Shown here: in pieces, positions 58,021 through 64,000 of the stretch
Position numbering within the stretch: the stretch's first letter is position 1
How the letters are laid out: every line of letters starts with the position of its first letter
NCBI RefSeq assembly: GCF_046244365.1
Contig: NZ_CP176395.1
Coordinates: forward strand, 1,240,001-1,304,000
DNA from: Paenibacillus_V sp046244365
Lineage (GTDB): Bacteria; Bacillota; Bacilli; Paenibacillales; NBRC-103111
Reading direction: 5' to 3'
Length of the DNA stretch: 64,000 nt
Notes under the pieces: model-generated
What the model was told of the DNA's origin: nothing
Database searches by the model: none
Seen by the model: the letters and a program-made list of their open reading frames with translations, nothing else
Made by a program: the position numbers and the translations under genes

Positions 58021-58935
58021 TTATTTAAAGCCGATTTTTTTCGCAACTTCGCGTACGGAGTCGAAGTTTTTGTCTTCCGTTACGACATAGCCTTGATGCG
58101 TGTATACGTCGGCGATTACTTTTTTGCCTTCCGGGTCGTTGCCGATGGCGATAAAGGCGTCGGAAATTTTCTTTCTCCATTCTTGGCTCATGTCCGTACG
58201 GACGCTGATCGTGTCGTTAGGAATTGCAGCGGTGTAGGCAAGCACTCTTGTTTTGGAGAAGACGTCCGGAACGTCCTTAAGCACGTTGTTGCGGGCATCC
58301 TGGAAAATGGCTGCAGCGTCGACGTCGCCGTTCAGAACGGCGAGCACGCCCTTGTCATGTCCTTGCACGACAGTACCCTTTACGTCCTTTTCCGGATCGA
58401 GGCCGACTTTCGTCAGCTCGTAAGCCGGGTAAACGTATCCTGCCGCCGACGAGGTGCTTTGCCAAGCGATTTTTTTGCCTTTCAGATCCTTCAATTCTTT
58501 GATCGGGGAATCGGCTTTGACGATAATCATGGATTTGTAGAAATCAACGAGCTGGGTCGTCGCTTTGCCGGTTCCGTCCTCTACGCCGAAGCGCTGTGCT
58601 TGGAGCAAAAGATCGGCCGCTTTTTTATTGTCGTGAGCAAGTACGTACGTGCTTGGCGTCAGGAAGCCGACGTCTACTTTTTTGGAGGCCATTGCTTCGA
58701 TGACGGTATTGTAGTCTGTCGAGACGCTTACTTTAACAGGGATGCCGAGTTTGTCGCCAAGCAGCTTCTCGAGCGGTCTCGCTTTCGCTTCCAGCGTTTC
58801 CGCGTTTTGCGAAGGGACGAACTGGACTTTCAATTCCTTCGGAACGTAGCTGCCTCCTTCTTTCTTGGTGCATCCCGTGAACACGGTAGCGGCCAGCACT
58901 GCGGAAAAGCCGATAGCTGCTAATTTCTTAATCAT
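58021..58935 (-). CDS. phnD: Phosphonate/phosphite-binding lipoprotein
   Basis: 304 aa. Lipobox VFTGC (C22), then a two-lobe PhnD/PtxB-type binding protein: LKVQFVPSQNAETLEAKARPLEKLLGDKLGIPVKVSVSTDYNTVIEAMASKKVDVGFLTPSTYVLAH, LKGKKIAWQSTSSAAGYVYPAYEL and GDVDAAAIFQDARNNVL. It captures the substrate for the PhnCEE transporter. Unusually it is encoded convergently to phnCEE, so binding protein and membrane complex are expressed from separate promoters. SD AGGAGGTC. Specificity among phosphonate, phosphite and phosphate is not resolved. Confidence 0.93.
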   Translation of the reverse strand: MIKKLAAIGFSAVLAATVFTGCTKKEGGSYVPKELKVQFVPSQNAETLEAKARPLEKLLGDKLGIPVKVSVSTDYNTVIEAMASKKVDVGFLTPSTYVLAHDNKKAADLLLQAQRFGVEDGTGKATTQLVDFYKSMIIVKADSPIKELKDLKGKKIAWQSTSSAAGYVYPAYELTKVGLDPEKDVKGTVVQGHDKGVLAVLNGDVDAAAIFQDARNNVLKDVPDVFSKTRVLAYTAAIPNDTISVRTDMSQEWRKKISDAFIAIGNDPEGKKVIADVYTHQGYVVTEDKNFDSVREVAKKIGFK

Positions 58936-59106
58936 AAAAATTTGACCTCCTGTTAAATTTATGATCTCAGACGTAATTAATATAGCACATTCCTGTAGGG
59001 AGAAGAGTGAAATTATTGTAAAATATCGACAAAACCTTTCAATCTCCAGTAGGCTTTATGCTATAGTATGAAGCAAAAGAATACACGCTATGGAAGGCGG
59101 ATGGCG

Positions 59107-60696
59107 ATGAGCGACGATAGTCGGAAAAGCAGGGTGACGATCCTGCAAACAAGCGATTTGCACGGCACCATTTTGCCGATTCAATATGCCAATAACGAGC
59201 TGATGGAAGCAGGCTTAGCCAAAATTGCCACGCTCATCCGACGCGAACGGGCGCTCCATGCAAACGTGCTGTTCGTCGACAACGGCGACTTGATTCAAGG
59301 GACGCCTCTGTCTTACTATCATGCCAGAATCGATAATGAACCGGCCGATCCATGCGTTATCGCATTGAACGAGCTGCAAGCGGACGCCGCTGTTCTCGGC
59401 AATCACGAGTTTAATTACGGCATGGAGGTGCTGACCAAGGCGGTGAGCGAGTCCCGTTTTCCATGGCTAAGCGCTAACATTGTTGACTCTGCGAGCGGCG
59501 AGCCCTTATTCGGGAAACCTTATATCGTGAGAACGTTCGGTGACGGCATCCGCCTGGCACTGCTTGGCTTGACGACTCCGTATATCCCGAATTGGGAGAA
59601 TCCGCTTCATATTGCTGGGCTGGAGTTCCGGGACGCCGTCGATACGGCGAAAGAGTGGGTGCCATACATCAAGCGGGAGGAGAAGGCGGATATCGTCGTC
59701 GTCGCTTATCATGGCGGCTTCGAGCGCGGGCTTGAAACCGGCGAACCGACGGAGCCTCAGACCGGAGAAAACCAAGGCTATCGGCTGTGCATGGAGGTGG
59801 AGGGTATCGATGTGCTGCTGACCGGTCACCAGCACCGCGCGATCGCCGGTGCTTCCATTAACGGCGTGACGGTCGTTCAGCCCTCCAATCAAGGGCGCTA
59901 CGCAGGGAAGGTGGATATCGTTTTGGAGCTTGGGGAAAGCGGCTGGCATATTGTCGGCAAAACATCGCAGCTGCTTTCCGTGGACGGCGTCGAAGCGGAT
60001 TCGGCGATCGTCGGACTTGTGAGCGAGTATGAAGCGAAGACGCAGCTTTGGCTGGACCAGCCGATCGGACGGGCAATCGGAGATATGACCGTGGCAGACC
60101 CGATGGAGGTGCGGACACGCGATACGGCGCTGATCGAATTCATCAACAAGGTGCAGATGGAGACGGCCGGCACGGAACTTGCAAACACGGCGCTGTTTGA
60201 CAATACTTCGCCCGGTTTTAAGCCGGAGATTACGATGCGGGATGTCGTCTCCAATTACATTTACCCGAACACGCTTAAAGTGATCCGGGTTACAGGACAG
60301 GATATTCGCGATGCGCTTGAACTGTCGGCACAATATTTCGATACGTATTCCGGAGACGGCTACCGCGTAAGTCCCGCCTTCAGCGAGCCGAAGCCGCAGC
60401 ATTACAATTACGATATGTGGGAAGGCATCGAGTACGAGCTGAACGTTTCCCGTCCTCCGGGGGAGCGGGTGACGGTTTTGCGGTACCGGGGAGAGCCTAT
60501 CGACTTGCGGGCGGAGTTCGACGTGGCGATGAATAACTACCGTGCAGGCGGAGGAGGCTATTATACGATGTTTCAAGGCAAGCCGGTCGTTCGCGACATT
60601 CCGACGGACATATCCGAGCTTATCGCGAATTATATTCTTGAGCGCGGAACGATCGAGGCAACCGTTAACGGGAATTGGCGGGTTGTTCACGACTAG
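59107..60696 (+). CDS. 5'-nucleotidase/2',3'-cyclic phosphodiesterase-like metallophosphatase
   Basis: 529 aa. N-terminal calcineurin-like metallophosphoesterase with TSDLHG (D17, H19), DNGDLIQGTP, LGNHEFNYG, VAYHGG and LTGHQHR metal motifs. C-terminal 5'-nucleotidase domain (MEVRTRDTALIEFINKVQMETAGTELANTALFDNTSPGFK ... VAMNNYRAGGGGYYTMF). No signal peptide, so it acts in the cytoplasm, unlike secreted YfkN/UshA types. Start at 59107 gives SD GGAAGGCGG nine bases upstream; ATGs at 59101 and 59068 are alternatives. Divergent from phnD; a phosphorus-salvage context. Confidence 0.88.
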   Translation: MSDDSRKSRVTILQTSDLHGTILPIQYANNELMEAGLAKIATLIRRERALHANVLFVDNGDLIQGTPLSYYHARIDNEPADPCVIALNELQADAAVLGNHEFNYGMEVLTKAVSESRFPWLSANIVDSASGEPLFGKPYIVRTFGDGIRLALLGLTTPYIPNWENPLHIAGLEFRDAVDTAKEWVPYIKREEKADIVVVAYHGGFERGLETGEPTEPQTGENQGYRLCMEVEGIDVLLTGHQHRAIAGASINGVTVVQPSNQGRYAGKVDIVLELGESGWHIVGKTSQLLSVDGVEADSAIVGLVSEYEAKTQLWLDQPIGRAIGDMTVADPMEVRTRDTALIEFINKVQMETAGTELANTALFDNTSPGFKPEITMRDVVSNYIYPNTLKVIRVTGQDIRDALELSAQYFDTYSGDGYRVSPAFSEPKPQHYNYDMWEGIEYELNVSRPPGERVTVLRYRGEPIDLRAEFDVAMNNYRAGGGGYYTMFQGKPVVRDIPTDISELIANYILERGTIEATVNGNWRVVHD

Positions 60697-60880
60697 AAAG
60701 CTTCATAAAAAATTAACGAATAGCCCGCATCTTCCGGATCTTTCGGAGCCGTGCGGGATTTTTATGTTTTCTATCGTCTCTTCAAGGTCGGCCTTGAAGC
60801 GAATGCTTCTCGCAGTGGCATTTCATGTGATAAAATAAACCTGCACTAGTAGACTCCTACACAGTAGAGGGGCGTTTGTT

Positions 60881-63724
60881 ATGACTAACAAATTCATCCG
60901 TAATCGTGCACCCCTTAAAGAAGATCGAGTGACGCTAGAGCGCGAATGGGAAAAGTTTATTACCGGAAGCCAGTCGCAACTCAGTATCGAGTCTTCGACG
61001 CATGCTTCTTGGAAGCGCTGTCTTGACCAAGGCGTGAATCCTTTGCATAGCAAAGCTTCCATAAACTTAGCAATAGATGAGGTTCAAGAGTTTGTTGCCT
61101 CCGATCCTTATTTTCGAATGGTAGAACCGCTTCTAAAGAAGTTGAAGAACGTGGCTGTTGATAGCGGTTATTTAATGACGTATTGCAACTCGGCCGGCGA
61201 AGTGGTTTACTGTGACGGCAAATTGCCTTTGTTATTGAAAGCGGAGGACGTTAACCTTTCCCTCGGCTCCGATTGGAGCGAAGGAAGCGCAGGAACGAAC
61301 GGAATCGGAACGGCACTGGCCACCAAAGCGCCGATTCAGGTGTTTGCCAGCGAGCATTTTTGCCATGAGATACAATCCTGGAATTGTTCCGCCTCCCCCG
61401 TACGCGATCCGGCAACGGGCAAAATCATCGGTATTGTCAATGTATCTTGCTTTTGGACGTCGAATCCTCCGAAAATGCTCGATGCCGTCGTTTCAACGGC
61501 CCAAGCGATCGAAAATATGTTGTGCAGCCAACTAAAGGCGGACCGCTATCGGCTGTCTCATCACTTTGGGGAATTGACGAGAAAGACGACCCTGCCGCTG
61601 GCCGTATTGGACCGAGGGGGGCGAGTCGTCAAAGCATCCCGTCAGTTATACGAAGAGGGGTGGATCCACCCCGACCATCGTTTGCAAAATACCCCGTTCA
61701 TTCAGCAATCTTTTCCATTCAAAGGTAACTGGGAAATCGGAATGTGGCAGTTTGAGCTCTCGCCCTATTATTATGGCGGAATGCCTATCGGCTCCATCGT
61801 GCATGTCCTTCCGCCGGATATCGGCTGCTTTACCGATTTGCCGAATCTTCACCTTTTCCCTGCAAACCGGGCGCATCTTATCGATAACGAGGCTCCTCCA
61901 AGCCAAAAAGCTCCGCAGCAAGATCAATTGTACATGTCGTTTTTCGAACACCATCCGGATGCCATTTTCTCTTACGATTTAAAAGGAACGCTTACCGATG
62001 CAAATCCGGCTGCCGCAAGAATGCTCGGTTTTGAGGAGGAGGAGGAGCTAAGAGGCGCGAATCTCCATAGTCTTATCGTCCCGAAGAACGAAGATCAGCG
62101 ATTGCGGGCTTTTGCTCATGCGGCTGGGGGGATGCATTATGAATACGAAGCTGCTTTCCGGCATAAACAGGGGCATGTTCTGGATGTGATCGTCAAAAGC
62201 TTTCCGGTCATCGTGGAAAATGAAGTTGTGGGCGTTTTTGAAACGGCGCGCGACATTACGCCCAGTCAGCAAATTTTCGAAGATCTGAAATCTACTAAAG
62301 AACAACTCGAGTTTTACCTCCGGAACACGGAAGATGCTATCACTGTAGTCGACTCCAATCTTCGTGTCGTAAAAGCAAATAAATCGTTCGAAACCATTTT
62401 CGGCTGGACGGAGAAGGAACTGCTGGGCAAAGAACTCCCTACTATCCCCGATCACCTGAAACAGGAAATCGAGGATATTCAAATCAAACTGCTTCATTCA
62501 CAGAACGTCATCGCCTACGACACCATTAGACAACGCAAAGACGGCAGTCTGATCGATATCAGCAATTTCGCCTCGCCCCTCTTTGACAGCAAAGGCAATC
62601 CGGTAGCCTATGTCCTCATATCCAAAGACATTACGGAACGCAAGCGAATGAGCGAAGCGCTGATGGAAAGCGAGAAACGGCTTAGAACCTTAATTGATGC
62701 CTTGCCCGATATTGTCGTCTTTAAGGACGATCAAGGAAGATGGATAGAAGCCAATCATACTGCGCTTGTCACGTTCCAATTGGATAACGTCGACTATCAG
62801 GGCAAAACGGACAGTGAGCTTGCCGAATGCAACGGGTTTTATCGGGAAACATTGCTGCAATGCATGGTTTCCGATCTTTTGGCCTGGGAAACCGGCAGCC
62901 TGATAAGGGGACAAGAAAACATCCCGAAGCTGAGCGGAAGGGACACGGTTTGCGATATTTTTAAAATTCCCGTCTATCATACGGATGGCGCGCGCAAAGG
63001 GCTTGTGGTCATTGGGCGCGATATTACCGAATTGAAGCATACGGAAGCATTGCTGCGCAAATCCGAGAAGCTTGCCGTTGTCGGTCAGCTGGCGGCAGGG
63101 ATTGCCCACGAAATTCGCAACCCGCTCACGACGCTCAAAGGCTTTCTAAGCTTGCTGGAGTCCCAACTAAACGCGAAAAGCAGGAATTACCTGGACATTA
63201 TGCGGTCCGAAATCGAACAAATGGAATGGATCACCAATCAATTTATGACCGTAGCGAAGCCGCAAGCGGTAAGATTTCACCGGCATGATTTAAGGGTGTT
63301 AATCGGACAAGTCACCACTTTACTTTATCCGTATGCCACCATGCACAATGTGCAAATTACGATGGAAACGGAAGCCGATTTTCCTTTCGTCGAATGCGAT
63401 GGCAATCAGCTTAAACAAGTATTTATCAATATTTTGAAAAACGCCATAGAAGCGATGCCTCAGGGAGGCCAAATCGAAATCAAGATGAAACGGATCGGGC
63501 CGGACACGGTTTCGGTTCGGATAACCGACCACGGCTGCGGCATACCGCAGGATAGAATCCTTCATCTAGGTGAACCTTTTTATAGCCTGAAGGAAAAAGG
63601 GACAGGGCTGGGCCTGATGGTTTGCTATAAAATTATGAAAGAGCATTCGGGAACCGTACATATTGAAAGCGAAGTAGCCCGGGGAACGACCGTTGAAATT
63701 AGATTGCCGCTTACGCACGCTTGA
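60881..63724 (+). CDS. AcoR-like/PAS hybrid sensor histidine kinase
   Basis: 947 aa, no membrane segment. Residues ~20-230 resemble the N-terminal sensory region of AcoR-type activators (SSTHASWKRCLDQGVNP ... YCNSAGEVVYCDG ... GSDWSEGSAGTNGIGTALATKAPIQVFASEHFCHEIQSWNCSASPVRDPATGKIIGIVNVS), normally fused to a sigma-54 AAA domain. Here it is joined to three PAS domains (~350-480, 485-600, 605-730) and a KinB/KinE-like HisKA (H743 in GIAHEIRNPLTTLKGF) with HATPase_c (NILKNAIEAMPQGG, GTGLGLMVCYKIMKEHSGTV). It could feed Spo0F/Spo0A in response to a metabolite. SD AGAGGGG. No cognate regulator adjoins. Confidence 0.9.
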   Translation: MTNKFIRNRAPLKEDRVTLEREWEKFITGSQSQLSIESSTHASWKRCLDQGVNPLHSKASINLAIDEVQEFVASDPYFRMVEPLLKKLKNVAVDSGYLMTYCNSAGEVVYCDGKLPLLLKAEDVNLSLGSDWSEGSAGTNGIGTALATKAPIQVFASEHFCHEIQSWNCSASPVRDPATGKIIGIVNVSCFWTSNPPKMLDAVVSTAQAIENMLCSQLKADRYRLSHHFGELTRKTTLPLAVLDRGGRVVKASRQLYEEGWIHPDHRLQNTPFIQQSFPFKGNWEIGMWQFELSPYYYGGMPIGSIVHVLPPDIGCFTDLPNLHLFPANRAHLIDNEAPPSQKAPQQDQLYMSFFEHHPDAIFSYDLKGTLTDANPAAARMLGFEEEEELRGANLHSLIVPKNEDQRLRAFAHAAGGMHYEYEAAFRHKQGHVLDVIVKSFPVIVENEVVGVFETARDITPSQQIFEDLKSTKEQLEFYLRNTEDAITVVDSNLRVVKANKSFETIFGWTEKELLGKELPTIPDHLKQEIEDIQIKLLHSQNVIAYDTIRQRKDGSLIDISNFASPLFDSKGNPVAYVLISKDITERKRMSEALMESEKRLRTLIDALPDIVVFKDDQGRWIEANHTALVTFQLDNVDYQGKTDSELAECNGFYRETLLQCMVSDLLAWETGSLIRGQENIPKLSGRDTVCDIFKIPVYHTDGARKGLVVIGRDITELKHTEALLRKSEKLAVVGQLAAGIAHEIRNPLTTLKGFLSLLESQLNAKSRNYLDIMRSEIEQMEWITNQFMTVAKPQAVRFHRHDLRVLIGQVTTLLYPYATMHNVQITMETEADFPFVECDGNQLKQVFINILKNAIEAMPQGGQIEIKMKRIGPDTVSVRITDHGCGIPQDRILHLGEPFYSLKEKGTGLGLMVCYKIMKEHSGTVHIESEVARGTTVEIRLPLTHA

Positions 63725-63903
63725 TAGCCGCACTAGCGCGCCGTGCATGATTGAGCAATTTCTATGGGAAAGATTCCTTATAAGCGTTCTCTCCCTTGAG
63801 GAGAAGCTTGCATTCATGCGTTAATATAGATGCCGGCATATCCCATTGTCCGGTTTCGGGAACAGCGCCCGGGGCTGGATGCGAGAAAGGAGAGTGGTCA
63901 AAC

Positions 63904-63936
63904 GTGATTACTACAGCTGAGGTGATCTTCGCTTAG
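63904..63936 (+). CDS. Putative 10-codon leader peptide
   Basis: GTG start with AAAGGAGAG upstream encodes MITTAEVIFA and stops at TAG. The 3' end of the frame and its stop form part of a stem-loop (63926-63945). A leader peptide for ribosome-mediated attenuation of a gene beyond the window is the likely use. Short ORFs with an SD also occur by chance. Confidence 0.4.
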   Translation: MITTAEVIFA

Positions 63937-63982
63937 CAGCGAAGAGACATTCTAAGCGAGGGAGGCTCTCGGGCCTCCCTCG
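63926..63982 (+). promoter_or_regulatory. Alternative stem-loops, possible attenuator
   Basis: Stem 1: TCTTCGC (63926-63932) / GCGAAGA (63939-63945). Stem 2, exclusive with stem 1: CGCTTAG (63930-63936) / CTAAGCG (63952-63958). Stem 3: CGAGGGAGGC (63957-63966) / GCCTCCCTCG (63973-63982), followed four to six bases later by five T. Stem 2 shares bases with both others. Confidence 0.5.
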
Positions 63983-64000
63983 ATAAAATTTTTACGCTCT

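Noticed and set aside
59506..60690. 394-codon minus-strand open frame
   Set aside because: Antisense to the metallophosphatase gene; His/Arg-rich and no SD.
63841..64000. T-box riboswitch at the right edge
   Set aside because: No TGGNACCGCG antiterminator bulge, AG-bulge or specifier loop could be placed.
1..64000. tRNA, rRNA, insertion sequences, integrase, prophage or CRISPR
   Set aside because: No such genes, repeats or arrays could be recognised anywhere in the window.

Overview
The window looks like chromosome of a spore-forming Firmicute of the Paenibacillaceae (Paenibacillus/Cohnella type). This is inferred from strong purine-rich Shine-Dalgarno (SD) sites with frequent TTG/GTG starts, an Sda-like sporulation checkpoint peptide, an SLH-domain protein with an Asn-rich spacer, a KinB/KinE-like kinase, rhamnosidase-type glycosidases under an AraC regulator, and a Com-type quorum-sensing locus. 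No rRNA, tRNA, insertion sequence, phage or CRISPR array was seen.

Layout. 0-5.5 kb: an XRE/membrane-protein pair, a BlaI/M56 two-gene regulator with two identical-type operators, a VOC protein, a TetR relic, a small monooxygenase and a chemoreceptor. 5.8-14 kb: several small regulator/target units (TetR-MFS, MarR-NmrA, TetR-SDR), each with visible operator dyads, plus a lectin-like gene behind a consensus promoter carrying an SOS-box-like dyad and a truncated endonuclease-like gene behind a leader terminator. 14-22.8 kb: VOC and GNAT proteins, a PadR/pentapeptide/ABC-2 transporter cassette, a FAD oxidoreductase, a two-domain sulfurtransferase (SseA) and an AlkZ-like winged-helix protein. Two decayed copies of the sseA 3' end lie either side of the ABC cassette. 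22.9-29.5 kb: surface lipoproteins (BNR and YVTN propellers), a TlpA thioredoxin, then a sulfur-relay operon (lipoprotein rhodanese, rhodanese, TusA-like, YeeE/YedE transporter) and a Dps ferritin. 29.7-32.4 kb: a secreted protein with ten Ig-like repeats.

32.9-36.2 kb is an oxygen/nitrate control module: a Bacillus-type Fnr with a C-terminal cysteine cluster, divergent from a NreA-NreC-NreB-like operon. The shared intergenic region has a perfect Fnr box and an AGGG-N4-CCCT dyad, each about 31 bp upstream of a TAGAAT -10 element. 36.5-42.4 kb: AraC regulator, GH106-like and GH78-like glycosidases, with two 18-bp operator repeats spaced 21 bp. 42.6-49.4 kb: an OmpR/HK pair, a PAF-acetylhydrolase-like esterase, an anchored FAD protein and the SLH protein.

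49.8-55.3 kb holds the most interesting locus: a methyltransferase, sda, an unknown 69-aa gene, then a divergently transcribed ComX-like prepheromone gene next to comP-like, comA-like and comQ-like genes. This is a ComQXPA-type isoprenyl-peptide quorum-sensing system in the order comX(-) / comP-comA-comQ(+), unlike the comQ-comX-comP-comA order of Bacillus subtilis. 55.5-60.7 kb: phosphonate/phosphite uptake (phnC-phnE-phnE, with phnD convergent) and a cytoplasmic 5'-nucleotidase. 60.9-63.7 kb: a histidine kinase with an AcoR-like N-terminus. The right edge carries a 10-codon leader ORF and stem-loops suggesting attenuation of a gene beyond the window.
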